Program-made: the position numbers and the translations under genes
Notes under the pieces: model-generated
Told to the model about the DNA's origin: nothing
The model's database searches: none
What the model saw: the letters and a program-made list of their open reading frames with translations, nothing else
From: Sceloporus undulatus
Lineage: Eukaryota; Chordata; Lepidosauria; Squamata; Phrynosomatidae
Assembly: GCF_019175285.1 (NCBI RefSeq)
Contig: NC_056523.1
Location: forward strand, 205,014,944 to 205,078,943
DNA: 64,000 nt
Reading direction: 5' to 3'
Shown: piece by piece, positions 1-11,679 of the stretch
Layout of the letters: the number at the start of each line of letters is the position of its first letter
Numbering within the stretch: the first letter of the stretch is position 1

Positions 1-430
1 TCTGGAAACCATGCCCTATGAGGAACGAGTTAGGGAGCTGGGGATGTTTAGCCTGGAGAAAAGAAGGTTAAGAGGTGATATGATCGCCCTGTTTAAATAT
101 TTGAAGGGATGTCATATTGAAGAGGGAGCAAGCTTGTTTTCTGCTGCTCCAGAGAACAGGACCCGGAACAATGGATGCAAGCTACAGGAAAAGAGATTCC
201 ACCTGAACATTAGGAGGAACTTCCTGACAGTAAGGGCTGTTCGACAGTGGAATGCACTTCCTCGGAAGGTGATAGAGTCTCCTTCTTTGGAGGTCTTTAA
301 ACAGAGGCTGGATGGCCATCTGTCAGGGATGCTTTGATTTGGATTTCCTGCATGGCAGGGGGTTGGACTGGATGGCCCTAGTGGTCTCTTCCAACTCTAC
401 GATTCTATGATTCTATGATTCTATAATTAT
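1..430 (+). mobile_element. CR1 LINE, 3' end (cut by window start)
   Basis: The plus strand encodes the C-terminus of a CR1 reverse transcriptase, with the family landmarks YEERVRELGMFSLEKRRLRG and WNALPRKVIESPSLEVFKQR. The short 3' UTR ends in repeats of the 8-mer attctatg, the usual CR1 tail. The same 3' end occurs again at about 5701-6170 in damaged form, attached there to the body of a CR1. Confidence 0.9.
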
Positions 431-1184
431 AACTTACTTGCCCTTTTAGTTGTACCTGTTTTTTAATTATGTTGTGTGCTGTGCAGGATCCCAGTCAATC
501 CTGGGGAAAAGGTGAGATATAAATTAAATAAATAAATACACATAATTCTGCTTCCTGGAGGCACCCAGGAGCATGATCTTCCTTGTTTTGACTTCTCCCA
601 TTCCAAAATTTACAGTACAGCTTTCTGTATTTACAGCACAGCTTTCTATATGTTTACTTATATAGTGTTCACTGTGGCTTGTTCCTAAGAAAGTGCACAT
701 AGAATTGAAGTCCTGATATCCAAAGCGGTACATCTGGCTAAAGGAGGATATCTGAGCAAATCTTCTAGAGCTCAAAGCCACTCTTGCTTGATGGAATTTT
801 TGATCTGTGTGTATGTGTGTGTTTATTCCTTTCCTTAATGGACACATAATAATATCTAAAAGCATCCAACACTAAAGTGATAAGAGATACAGTGAGGATA
901 TTCACAAATAAAACTTAATAATTCTATAGATCTAGCTGACCAAGTGGTTTGCATTCTAAAATAATAGTAGAAAGAGTATTGAAAAATGTGCATACACAAG
1001 CAGAAAATGGAAAAGAAACAAGCTCCATGTACTGCTAGATGATCAACTGTTTATTCTTTTAAAAATCCCTATGTGCTTCGGCTTATATGAAAGCAAGCCT
1101 TCTTCAGGGGCATTCAACAAATATCACTGGATTTGTCAACATTATTAGCTAATACTTTGTGGTCCAGCCCTTTGGAGAATGTTG
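431..1184. other. RIGI intron 3 sequence, no gene seen
   Basis: This is AT-rich, non-coding sequence left of RIGI exon 3. It has a short (TG)n stretch near 810-825 and no convincing open frame. A damaged second copy is at about 6170-7030. Confidence 0.5.
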
Positions 1185-1515
1185 TCTACAGACCTTATCG
1201 CACATGCAATTTTAAACGTATGGGGAACTGAAGGGAGACGCTCGTGTGCACATGCGCCCTGCAGAAAGCTGAGTTTACCACACATGAAGACGTCCTCCAA
1301 CAGGCCCCGTTCCGTCCCCCGGTGTGCACCTGTTCGCATCCAGTCCTGATGGGTGCGATTTTTGCCTGACGGACTACTTTCCGTCAACAAAAAATGGNNN
1401 NNNNNNNNNNNNNNNNNNNNNNNNNNNNNNNNNNNNNNNNNNNNNNNNNNNNNNNNNNNNNNNNNNNNNNNNNNNNNNNNNNNNNNNNNNNNNNNNNGAT
1501 AAGGTCCTACAACTC
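1185..1515. mobile_element. Foldback MITE interrupted by a 100-N gap
   Basis: The left arm begins gaccttatcgcac and the right end reads gataaggtcc, so the ends are inverted repeats. The middle (1398-1497) is N. The damaged second copy at about 7035-7510 spans the gap with about 220 bases and shows that the arms pair: left caattttaaacgtatgg against right ccgtttttaaaattgcc. The transposon family is not identified. Confidence 0.65.
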
Positions 1516-1659
1516 CAGTGATTTTTGTTGGATGTCCCTGAAGAAAGCTTGCTTTCATACAGGCTGAAATACATACAGCTTTTTAAAATTATAAACAGTT
1601 GACCATCTAGCAGCACATAGAGCTTATCCCCTTTCTATTTTCTCATTCAAAAATATTAC

Positions 1660-1838
1660 CTGCCGTATTTCTTCCCACTCCTGATCGATGAGGCAGTCTA
1701 CCATGTACGGTAATATGTGATCAGGATCAACATCTCGCAAAGAGGGCTCAATGACTTTCAGCAATGATCTGTAAGGGTCCAGATTTTGAATCATTTCAAA
1801 ATTCCAATTTTCAATTGCATGATGTAGGCCAGTGTAAC
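1660..1838 (-). CDS. RIGI: RIGI (DDX58) coding exon 3, start of CARD2
   Basis: RIG-I is the cytosolic helicase that senses 5'-triphosphate double-stranded RNA and signals through MAVS by its two N-terminal CARDs. This exon gives 59 codons beginning YTGLHHAIENWNFEMIQNL and ending WEEIRQ, which lines up with human [20 protein letters not shown] and CEEILQ. It covers the end of CARD1 and most of CARD2. The acceptor is ctaaag|GTTACAC and the donor CGGCAG|gtaata. It joins exon 2 in phase (split glycine codon) and ends in phase 0. The rest of the gene lies left of the window. A frame-broken copy is at 7658-7853. Confidence 0.93.
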
Positions 1839-2151
1839 CTTTAGAAACAAGATGGCAGAAACATATAACATCACATAAGACTTCTGTTAAAACATTTGCA
1901 TTGATAAAACAAGCTAGATTTTTTCCCCAACTCAGCAACAATACAGATTAGGTGCTACAACATCCCCACAAATTCTGAAAGAGGTGGTCTGGAGAAGAAA
2001 CCTCATTCTGATCTTGAAGGAGAGACACAGAATCCATTAGGAATATACATGATATGCTCTCCTCAGAAGTATTTCACAAGCACGTTTTACAATTCCTAAT
2101 ATCCTCCTGTTAACTCTTTTTAAAAATATTTCCTAAGGGGTAGGGCCTAAA

Positions 2152-2385
2152 TATCCTGCAGGTACCAGATCTCATCTGATTTTGAAAGCTAATCAGGGTT
2201 GGCCCTGGTTAGCATTTGGATGGGGAAGTGCCATGGAATGCCTGATGATAATGACTATATTCAGAAGAAGGAAACAGCAAACCATCTGTGAGTACAGGCT
2301 AGTATTTCTTGCCTCAGATAACCCTGTGAAATCATTGGGGTTCACCATAAGTCAAGAGGTGACTTAAAGGCACATGATCACACAC
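2152..2385 (+). mobile_element. 5S-rRNA-derived SINE
   Basis: The head follows the internal promoter part of 5S rRNA: gatctcatctgattttgaa, then agctaatcagggttggccct and ggttagcatttggatggg. The tail carries the squamate SINE end with ataagtcaagaggtgactta. A damaged copy lies at about 8228-8500. Confidence 0.75.
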
Positions 2386-2629
2386 CCAAGGGGCACTGCC
2401 ACATGTATACCCACCAAGAAACACTTTATTTTGATTTCATTAAACAAATGTATCAGTTCTTACTTTGTCTTCAGCTAAACTTACTGGATTCTAGCCTCAT
2501 TCTGTCCAAACGCTGGCTTAGCAAATGGTGTCCAGTACAATTTTTAAAATCTCACATGAATAAGGTCTTCGTATATTGAAAGGTACACATGGCATGATAA
2601 GACAATAAAACTTTGCAGCACACTCAAAC

Positions 2630-2758
2630 CTGCCGCATTCAGTGCATCCAAAAATCCACGGAACCATCCCTCTGATGTGAGTTCCACAAGGGACTGAAGA
2701 AATAGCTCTGCAGCAGTTGTGGGTTTGTCCTTCAGCCCCTGAATTTTCTCCACTATCT
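2630..2758 (-). CDS. RIGI: RIGI (DDX58) coding exon 2, CARD1
   Basis: This 129-base exon encodes most of the first CARD of RIG-I. It includes [15 protein letters not shown], nearly identical to human [15 protein letters not shown], and [17 protein letters not shown] against human ATLFLKFLLELQEEGW. The acceptor is ttcattctag|AGATAG and the donor GCGGCAG|gtttga. With exon 1 the split codon G|AG restores glutamate, giving [12 protein letters not shown]. Both junctions keep phase, so this copy looks functional. A second damaged copy lies at about 8755-8884. Confidence 0.95.
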
Positions 2759-3092
2759 CTAGAATGAAATTAGAAGAATTATTATTACTGAAGTGCATCT
2801 CTTATCCCAAAGTTTAAAACTGGATATCAGAGATCCAAATTAAATTGTTAGTCCCAACTAGAGTGAAGTCACTGAATCAGTGGTACTTCAGATGCCAGCC
2901 ACAGATGCAAACAAAATGTCAGAAATAAACTCTTCCAGATCATGGCCACATAGCCCAGAAAACCCACAGAAAACTATGGATGTTGGCCAGGAAAGCCTTC
3001 TACTTCACTTCCAGGAGTCTTTGACTTACCAAGGACCAATCTACACACTGACAATTATACTGGTTAAATGCGAGCAGAATGTGATCTGGCCA
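2759..3092. other. RIGI intron 1 sequence before the gap
   Basis: This non-coding intron sequence ends abruptly at the N gap. The corresponding sequence near 9212 continues without interruption into new sequence. Confidence 0.6.
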
Positions 3093-3117
3093 NNNNNNNN
3101 NNNNNNNNNNNNNNNNN
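3093..3117. other. Assembly gap of 25 N
   Basis: Twenty-five N separate clean sequence on the left from indel-rich sequence on the right. The round length suggests a placeholder. Confidence 0.95.
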
Positions 3118-3239
3118 TCATTCGCGCACTACTGCCTTTTCCTCTACGGAGACATTTTCCTTCTTCCCCAATTGTACCTTTCCCAATTATTTCTCATTTG
3201 GCTGCTGTTTCAATATGACACTTGGTACAATTGGAATGT

Positions 3240-6170
3240 GGAAGGAAATCGAGGGGTATAACCTACCTTATTAAGAGAATAGCGCCAAACAGAACGGAGG
3301 CGGATAGCACTATATGTCAGGATATTTACACCCGTGAAGAGATCCCGGACATCAATCATGGAACGCCAGGGGTGGGAGAGCCTCTGGCTAAGAATCAACG
3401 GGGAGGGGAAACCAACAGGATGTTACTGGTGGGAGTCTACTACAGACCCCCAAGTCAGACTGAGGAATTGGATGATACTTTTCTATAAAAAGAGACCTTA
3501 CCACCACGTCAGAACAAGAGAGCGAGATGTAGTAGTGATGGCGCGACTCCTTCAACTATCTGATATTCTCGCGGAAGTCCAAACTCAGCAAAATCCTCAA
3601 GGCCTACCAAATTCCTCATTGCCTGGACAGACACTTTCATGGTCTCCAAAGGTGGAAAGAGGCCCCAAAGGGGGTCAGCTATTTTGTCTTCCTGTCCTAA
3701 CAACAAGGATGATTGGTTCTGGCGGTGCAAGTTGTGGGATCCTTAGGTGGAACGCTGACCATGTTCTCCTGGAGTTTGAAATACCGTGGAAAGGAGAAGC
3801 ACAGGCTAGTCAGACACGCATCCGACTTTCAGCCGAGGCAGATTTCAGTAAACTTAGAGAAGTTTATGCGGGCGATTCCATGGTCAGAAATACTAAAAGA
3901 TTAAAGGAGTCTCAGGACGGGATGGACTTCTCACAAAGGGATGATCCTGGAAGCACAATTTCAAAACAGTTCAGTGAGAAAGAAAAAACGGGGAGGTGTC
4001 TCAGCGAAACCAGGATGGATGACTAAGGAACTTTCAATGGAGCTACAGTGTTGACAACGAACATGTAAAGAAATGGACAAAGGGGACGGGGAAATCACGA
4101 AAAAAAGAATTCAACGAATAGCAGGCATGTGTAGGGGGCGCAAGTCAGAAAAGCTAAAGCGACAGAATGAACTCAGGCTTGCTCGAGATGTTAAACACAT
4201 AAACCGGCTTTTTGGATTATGTCCGCAGCAAGGAAGAAGAAGGGAAACGGCTTTCGGGTCACTGAGTGGAGAAGACGATGGCAACATGTTAACAGAAGAC
4301 AGAGACAAGGCAGACCAGAACTACTCAAACCCCCTTCTTTGCCTCCAGTTCTTCTCGACACGGCAAAGGGTGCTTTCACCCTGAGGTAATTGGCAGCAGG
4401 AGCAGAGGACAGATAGCGGGAATTCAGCACAAGAATAAGTAAAGAGATAGTCGCGGAACACCTTGTACTCCAAATGAATTTTAAATTTCCGGGACCCGAT
4501 GAACTCCATCCACGGGTTTAAAAGAACCTGGCAAAAGTATATCGGAGCCATTGGCACTCATATTGACAACAATCCTGGAAAAACAGGACGAGATCCCAGC
4601 AGGCTCTGGCGAAGAGGAAACGTTGTCCCCATCTTCAAAAAGGGGAAAAAGGCGGATTCCCAACAATCTATCGTCCAGTTGTAGTCTGACAATCATCCAG
4701 GAAGCTTCTGGAGCATATTCCATTAACCGAGAGTCTGTTGAACATCTAGAAGGCAATTGCCCTAAATTCACAAAAGTCAACATGGGTTTCAGAAGAAGAA
4801 ACAAGTAATTGCACACCAGACAAATCAATTATCTTTCTTTTATAAAATTACCACGCTTGGTAGCATGAAGGGAATGCTGTGGCTATAGTGTATCTTGATT
4901 TCAGTAAGGCCTTTGACAGACAGGTTTCCATGGTCCCTGCCTTGCAAACAATCCTGGTTAAAATGTGGGCCTAGGACAAAGGAATACTGTTACTTAGGAT
5001 CTTTAATTGGTTTGAGACCGGCCGGATGCGAAACCCTAAAGGTTCGGCTCAAACAATGGCTCCCTTTTCATCCTGGAGGAGAAGTGACAGTGGCTGGTTT
5101 CATCACTAGTGGCTCTGTCCATGGGCTCCAGTGCTATTTCAACCTATTTATCAATTGTACCCTGGATGAACGGAATTGGGAGATACTTATCAATATTTGC
5201 AGCTGACACCAACTTAGGGGATATGGAGAATAGGCGTATACCCACGAGGGGACCGGATCAAGATTTACAAATGACATGAATAGACTAGAAAGTGGGCCAC
5301 AAGCTAACCAAAATCAATTCAACAGGAGGAAATGTAAAGTATTGCACTTAGGGCGGAAAAAGGAAAAATAAAATGCACGGCTCTAGGATGGGTGACCCCC
5401 TGGCTGTAAAAGAGGAAACTACGTGTGAACGGGCTCTAGGGATGTCCACGTAGACCACACGTTTGAACATGGATCGTGAACGTGATGCGGGGGCAGCTAA
5501 AAAGGCACTGCTATTTTAGGCCTCTGCATTCATAGAATGTATAGTGTCTTAGATCACGGAAGTAATCGTGCCATGTTATTCCGCTTTGGTCAGGCCCCCA
5601 CGTAGAATAATTGTGCTCCAGTTCTGTCGCCACACTTCAGAAAGGAATACGCGAAACTGGAAGTCGTGTCAAAGGAGGGCGACAAAAGTGGTTGAACGCG
5701 CGTCTGGAAACCCTGCCTATGAGGACACGATTAGGGGAGCTGGGGATGTTTAGCCTGGAGAATAAAGAAAGGTTAGATTGGTGATCTGATCGCCACCTGT
5801 TTAAAACTATTATGATTAGGTGAGTATATTGAAGAAGAGGGAGGCCAGCTTGTTTTTCGCTGCTCCATAGAGATCATGAACCCGGCACAATGGATGCAAG
5901 ACTTCAGGGTAAAGAGATTCCACCCTGAAATTTAGGAGGATCATTTCCTGACGTAAGGGCTGTCTCGACAGCTGGAATGCCACTTCCCGGAAGGTTGATT
6001 GAAGAGTATCCTTCTTTGGACGTGTCCTTTAACAGAGGCTGGATGGCCAATCTGTTCCGGTATGCTTTGATTTGGAATTTGCCTGATTTGGCCGGGAGCG
6101 TTGGACTGGATTGGCCCTAGGGTTTCTCTTCCAACTCTACGATTCTATTATTCTATGATTCTCTAATATA
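3240..6170 (+). mobile_element. CR1 LINE body, indel-ridden
   Basis: Landmarks of CR1 ORF2 occur in the right order. The endonuclease piece LLVGVYYRPPSQTEELDD is at about 3426-3480, PGPDELHPRV at about 4492, GNVVPIFKKGKKAD at about 4619, and VYLDFSKAFD at about 4889-4918. A GLFSLE-type C-terminus and the attctatg tail follow at about 5701-6170. The frame changes many times through single-base indels. The neighbouring non-LINE sequence carries the same kind of errors, so much of the damage may be sequencing error rather than age. Confidence 0.85.
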
Positions 6171-7657
6171 AACTTACTTGCCCTTTAGTTGTACCTGTTT
6201 TGTTTATTATGTTGCTGTGCTTGATTGCCGGGTCCAGTCAATCCTGGGGAGAACGAGTGAGCTATAAATTAAATAAATAAATACACATAATCTGCTTCCT
6301 GAAGGCCCCGGACGCATGATCTCCTTGTTTTGATTCTCCCATCCAAAATTGACAGTACAGCTTTCGTATTTACCGGATATAGCTTTCCTCTTATGTTTAC
6401 TCTATATTATGTTCACACCTTGATAGCCGACTATTCCTAGAACGTGCGATAACACAATAGCAATTGAAACAGTCCTGCCCAGTTTGATACCAAAAGCGTT
6501 ACCATCTGGCTAAAGGAGGATCCTCTGGCAGCAAAATCTTTTAGAGCTTCAAAGCCACCCCTCTTGAGTTGATGGACTATTTTTGCTCTGTGTGTCTTTG
6601 TGTGTGTTTATCCTATCTTAATTGCGACATATAATAATATCTAAAAGCCTCAACACAGTAAAGTGATACGAGTTCAGTGAGGATTCTTACAAATAAACAC
6701 TTTTAATAATTCATATAGATCTAGCTGATCTAAGTTTGGTCATGCATTCCTAAAATATATAGTGAAAAGATGTATGACAAAATGTGCATTACAAATGCAG
6801 AAAATGCACAACCACATACAGAAAACAGCTTCCATGTACTGCTAGAATGATCCAACTGTTTACTCTTTTAAACTCCTCTGTGGCCTCGGCCTCCTATGAT
6901 ACAGCAACGCCTTCCTCAGATGTCGACCCATTTCAAACACGACATAGCTATCACTGGCATATGTCCAACACTAATTGTATAGCTAGTGATCTTCGATACG
7001 GGTCCCGTACTCTATCGCTGGACGAGTGTTGTCATACAGACCTTATCGCACATGGCAATTTTAAACGTATGGTGGGAACTGAAGCGGAGCCGCTCGTGCG
7101 CAACCTAAATTGCACATGCGCACCCCTGCCAAGAACAATAGTCTGAGTTTACCAAGCCATGAAGACGTCCTCCCACAGGCCCCGTTCCGCTCCCCCTGGT
7201 GATGCACCTGGTTCGATCCACGTACTGAGGGTTTCGCTGACTTTTTGCCTGACGGACTACTTGCCTGTCAACAAACCAACATCGGCGCCGTGTCAGACCC
7301 CTCCCCCCATCCATGGCAGTAGACCGGGTGATGCACGCGGGGCGACTTGGACAACTAGGCCTGTTGGAGGACGTCATTCATGTGCGTCGTAACTCTACGT
7401 TTTTTTCTGGAGCAGAGAGCATTGCGCATCTGAAGTGTCTTCCTTTCAGTTCCCCAATACCGTTTTTAAAATTGCCTTTGTATTTGTCAGTTTGCGATAA
7501 GGTCCTACAACTCCAGTGATTTTTGTTGGAATGTCCCTGAGGGAAAGCTTGCTTTCATTACCGGCTGAAATACATAAGCTTTTAAAATTATAAACAGTTG
7601 ACCACTGCAGCACATAGAGCTATCCCTTTCTATTTCTCCATTCAAAAAAAATCATAC

Positions 7658-7853
7658 CTGGCCGTATTTCTTCCCCACTCCTGATCTGATGATGGCAGTT
7701 CATCCCTGTACAGGTAGGTCATATGTTATCATGATTCACATCTCGCAAAGAGGGCTCAATGAGTATTTTCAGCCACTGATCCTGTAAGGGTCAGTTTTGA
7801 ATCATTTCAACCTTCATTTTGTTCAATTGCATGATGTAGGCCAGTCAGGGTAC
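7658..7853 (-). pseudogene. Damaged copy of RIGI exon 3
   Basis: It aligns along its length with exon 3 at 1660-1838 (for example gagggctcaatgag, gcatgatgtaggccagt) but is about 17 bases longer through scattered insertions, so the CARD2 frame is lost. It is probably an assembly artefact rather than a real second exon. Confidence 0.75.
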
Positions 7854-8754
7854 CCTTTAGAAACAAGATGGCCGAAACCATTATAACACATACACATAAT
7901 ACTTCTGTGTTAACAACATTTTGCATTGAATTAAATAACAAGCTAGATTTTTTCCCCAGTATCAGTCACGCATACCAGATTAGGTGCTTACAAACATCAC
8001 CACAACTTCTGTTGTCATGAACAGAAAGCGTGGTTGGCTAGATCGCCATATGAAACCTCATTCTGATCTTGATGCGAGACACCTAATCCCAATACGCGGC
8101 TCTCTAATGATATGCACTCCTCAGAAGTATTCTCTACACGCACGTTTTTAGCCAATTCTAATATCCTCCTGTTAACTCTTTTAAAAACCATAAGTTACTA
8201 AAGGGATCCCGAGGCACAACTTTTCAAATATCCTTGCAATGGCTACCAGTCTCCTCTGATTTTGAAAGCTAATCATGCGGTTTGGGCTCCTAGGTTTCCT
8301 GTGTTAGCATTTGGATGGGGGACAGTGCCATGGGAATTGCCTGATGATAATGACTATATTCAGAAAGGGAACCAGCAAACCATCTGTGAGTACAGGCTAG
8401 TATTTCTTGCTTCAGATAAACCCTTGACAATCAGTGGGTTCAACCTATAAGTCAAGACCTGGTGGGACTTAACGGCACATGATCCACACACCCAAGGGGC
8501 ACGCCAACATGTTATACCCACCAAGAAACACTTTATTTTGATTTAATTAAACAACTGATATCAGTACTTACTTTGTTTAGCTAAACTTACTGGTTCTAGC
8601 CCATTCTGTCCAAACGCTGTTCTTCGCAAATGGTGTGCCAGTACACTTTTTAACAATCTCACATGAATAAGGTCTTCGTATATTGAACGGTACACATGGC
8701 CTGATACGACCATAAAAAACTTGCACTCACACTTTCCCATAATCCGCTCGTTAT

Positions 8755-8884
8755 ATTTCAGTGCATCCAAAAAATCCACGGAACCATCCCTCTGCTGTGC
8801 GTTCCACAAGGGGACTGAAGAAATGCTCTGCAGCCGTTGTGGGTTTGTCTCTACATCGCAGCCCCTGCATTTTCTCCACTATCT
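8755..8884 (-). pseudogene. Damaged copy of RIGI exon 2
   Basis: It aligns with exon 2 at 2630-2758 (gtgcatccaaaaaatccacg, gaaccatccctctg) with frame-breaking indels. The donor-side end differs more strongly from the clean copy. It is probably the same locus read from low-quality sequence. Confidence 0.7.
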
Positions 8885-9309
8885 CTAGAACTGAAATTAT
8901 AGATTTTATTACCTGTGGAAGTGCATCTCTTATCCCAAAGTTTTAACACTGGATATTCAGGAGATCCAAATTAAAGTGTTAGTCCCAAACTAGAGTGAAG
9001 TCACTGCCTCCGTGGTCCTTCAGAGCCTCGCCACAGATGCAAACAACATGTCAGAAAATAAAACTCTTCCAATCATTGCCACATAGCCCAGAAAACCAAC
9101 AGGGAACACTATGGATGTTGGCCAGGACAAGGCCTTCTACTTCACTTCCACGGACGTCTTTGACTTACCAAGGGACCAATCTACCACCACTGACAATCTC
9201 TACTGGTTAACAGCGAGCAGAACGACATGTGATCAGGCGCCTACTGTGATTTAGAACATAATGCCCTCCTATAGGTGTGTATGTTGTGAAAAAGTTGAAA
9301 AAGTCTTCA

Positions 9310-9575
9310 AACTCTGACGAAAAAGCAAAAAACCTAGGCCTGTTACAGACAGCCAAATAAAGCTCTTCGAATTCCCCGTGGAGTATGGTGTTTAAGATGC
9401 ATGCATACTAAGAGTCCAGAAGCCATACCCAAGCCATGTTTCCAGCTCCTTAGGGCTTGGAGCTGGCTTGGTCGCGACTTCTGCGACTCTTATACGCATG
9501 CATCATTGAAACACCATACCTACTGTGACTCGAAAGCAGCTTTATTTTGGCTGTCCTGTAACAGGCCATACTTTG
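9310..9575. mobile_element. Palindromic MITE (same family as 14065-14285)
   Basis: The ends read aggcctgttacagacagcc and ggctgtcctgtaacaggcc and are inverted repeats. The interior holds inverted copies of agatgcatgcat and of the agctccttagggcttggagc centre. It carries extra indels like the rest of this stretch. Confidence 0.7.
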
Positions 9576-10850
9576 TAATGTCGTATCCGAGGACATACAT
9601 CATCGTTTGAAGCCACGACGCTGCCCAAGAATACTACCAACAGAGATTTTTATTCTATATGGTAGTAAGAAGTAAGAAGCACTCCCAGGACGTCCCTGCT
9701 GCATTGCGGGAAGCAAGAGACACTAAGAACTCACTATTGTAAATAAACTAACATTGGACTACTGCAGCCATACCAAAGAAACTTCGGAAGATAAAAACAG
9801 CCTGGCACTGATAGGTTGTAGCAAAGTTTTTGACTGTGGAAAAACGGACTTCTTTGTTCTTTACATCAAGGAGTAGGGTGGCGGGGGTGCCCTAATACAC
9901 TCTGCACTGTTAATGTTAGAAACGCATTTAAAACTGGTTGATCACAGCTTACTAGGGGTTGTCCAACATGGACACAAAAGGTCCGGTGTCCCCACCCCAG
10001 CCTCATACTTTCGGTTTGGATGATGCGAGCCGGCCAAACCCCTGGGGAGGCGAGGGCCATAGGCACTCTGGCGCACCGATTGGTCCAGTCTGATTTGGGG
10101 GGCCAAACTGGGGCCTAGCCGGCAGCGGACAATGACCTTACTGTTTGCCCATGCAGGTTTCCAAAGAAAACTCCCAACGCAGTCGCCGCAGGGACTTGTC
10201 GGGGAAAACCCCCCTTATGTTCTGTCTGCTATTCGCACAGCACCAGGGGCTCTACTCACATTCTGCCGACGTGGGAAGGACGGCGGGTGGGTACGGGTGG
10301 GTTGTTACAATGTACCATGATCTGTGGTGCGGGGACAGGGAGGCTGCGCCAACACTCCACTTGCCCCACACCACCCTGGGGACCCCAATCCAGGTTGCGC
10401 CCCAGGCTCAGCCCCTAATAAAACATAAAATTATAATGTTTCACAGTACGTTGAATGCAATAATGAGGCGACCCCGCATTTGGTACTAGTAGTTTGAGTG
10501 CGTGGACAGATGACCTCTGGAACCCCGGATTTACTTCTCTGCTCTGCCATGCAACCCACTGGGTGACCTTGGGCAACGTCACCATCTCTCACGCTTCAGG
10601 GGAACGACCAAGTAAACCTTCTGCTGAACAATAATAATAATGCATGCGCGCCACAGAAATATTCATGCCTTGACCACCACTTTGTCCTGGCGAAATCTTT
10701 GTAGTTTTTGCTGGTGCCCCACCCTCGACAGAGAACGGCCCTAAAACGTCTCCAGAATCTACCAGCTTCCCAAAACTTGAGCCAGGGCCAACTCTTACAC
10801 TTTGGGCATGATTTCGTAGTTTTGGCTTGATTTCGAGACGCATTCTTACT
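9576..10850. other. RIGI intron 1, no gene recognised
   Basis: No coding frame or clear repeat was recognised in most of this stretch. Around 10515-10615 the bases ccactgggtgaccttgggca match the body of the local tRNA-derived SINE, so a short SINE fragment is present. Confidence 0.45.
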
Positions 10851-10854
10851 AGAA

Positions 10855-11320
10855 CTTTTTGATCCCCCCTGAACTGCCAAGAGCTGCCAAGCAGCGTAAG
10901 GCTAAAGGGCTCCCCAGAACTACAGTTCCCATAGCATTTTTACTTTGGGATTTATAGTTTGGTGAAGAGCGTTCCTCTGCTAGCACCTTATTGATTCCTC
11001 CTGAGCCAACTCAGGAGCTGCCATGCAGAGAAGCTAAAGGTTCTCCCAGAACTTATTTCCCATAGCATCTTACTTTTGGTGATGTATAGTTTGGTGAGAG
11101 CATTCTCTGCTCGCACCTTGATTCCCCCCTGCAGCATCAGGATGCTGCCAAGCAGAAGCAAGGTAAAAGGCTCTCCCAGACCTATTAGTTCCCCTACGAT
11201 CATACTTTGTGGATTTTATTCGTTTATAGTTTGGTGAGAGCATTCTCTGCTAGCACCTTTTGATTCCCCCTGAGCTCAGGAGCTGCCAAGCAGAGAATGC
11301 CATTGCCAAGTCTCCCAGAA
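10855..11320. repeat. Tandem repeat of about 130 bp, roughly 3.5 units
   Basis: Units start near 10860, 10992, 11120 and 11261 with gattccccctgag-like bases. They continue through gctgccaagcagag and cccagaactacag to gtttggtgagagcattctct. The first three units carry scattered indels and the last is clean, which places the end of the low-quality sequence near 11250. It lies in intron 1 only about 100 bases from RIGI exon 1. Confidence 0.75.
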
Positions 11321-11419
11321 CTACAGCTCTCCCAGCACTGAGCCAAGGAAATTAAAGCGGTGTCAACCTGGATGATTTCTGCAGTGTGGACTCAGTTGGC
11401 GAACTTCCCCCCAATTTAC

Positions 11420-11525
11420 CGTCGTCGAGCCAGTTCTTCATGTAGCTGAGGATGTAGACCGGGTTGAGGGTCTTCTGGATGTGATGCCTGAAGCGGAGCA
11501 AGTTCTCCTTCTCCTGGGAGGTCAT
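11420..11525 (-). CDS. RIGI: RIGI (DDX58) coding exon 1, N-terminus of CARD1
   Basis: The minus strand reads MTSQEKENLLRFRHHIQKTL and then NPVYILSYMKNWLDD before a donor GACG|gtaaat. Human RIG-I begins [20 protein letters not shown] and continues DPTYILSYMAPWF, so the start codon and reading frame are well supported. The exon has 35 codons plus one base and joins exon 2 in phase. Together, exons 1-3 in this window give 138 residues covering CARD1 and most of CARD2. ISRE-like elements lie about 160-190 bases upstream of the start codon. Confidence 0.95.
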
Positions 11526-11679
11526 TTTGGGGGTCCCCAGGGGCTCCCCTGCCTCCTTCCAAGCCCTGGCTTCTCCTCCAGCAGCCTGCCTTTGATTCCC
11601 GAGTCAGAAATGGCTGAAAGGGGCTGGGAGGAGGAGGAGGAGGAGGAGGAGGACTAGAGCCAGGAAAGGAAAGCTGGCA

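Larger units (their letters stand above)
5701..9235. repeat. Second, indel-rich copy of window positions 1-3092
   Basis: The order of features matches the first copy: CR1 3' end, intron, foldback MITE, RIGI exon 3, 5S SINE, RIGI exon 2, intron. Differences are mainly single-base insertions and deletions in short runs, spaced a few tens of bases apart. This copy bridges the 100-N gap of the first copy and continues past the point where the first copy meets its 25-N gap. I read it as redundant, unpolished assembly sequence; a true tandem duplication is the alternative. Confidence 0.85.

Noticed and set aside
2152-2385. A 5S rRNA gene
   Set aside because: Only the internal part of 5S rRNA is present, diverged and fused to a SINE tail; the same composite recurs elsewhere in the window.
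7658-8884. A second RIGI gene or an extra pair of CARD exons
   Set aside because: The copies have frame-breaking indels of the same kind as the surrounding non-coding sequence and lie after an N gap, so assembly redundancy is the simpler reading.
9576-10500. Open frames of 60-115 codons in RIGI intron 1
   Set aside because: The sequence here is indel-rich and the frames have no recognisable domain or splice context.
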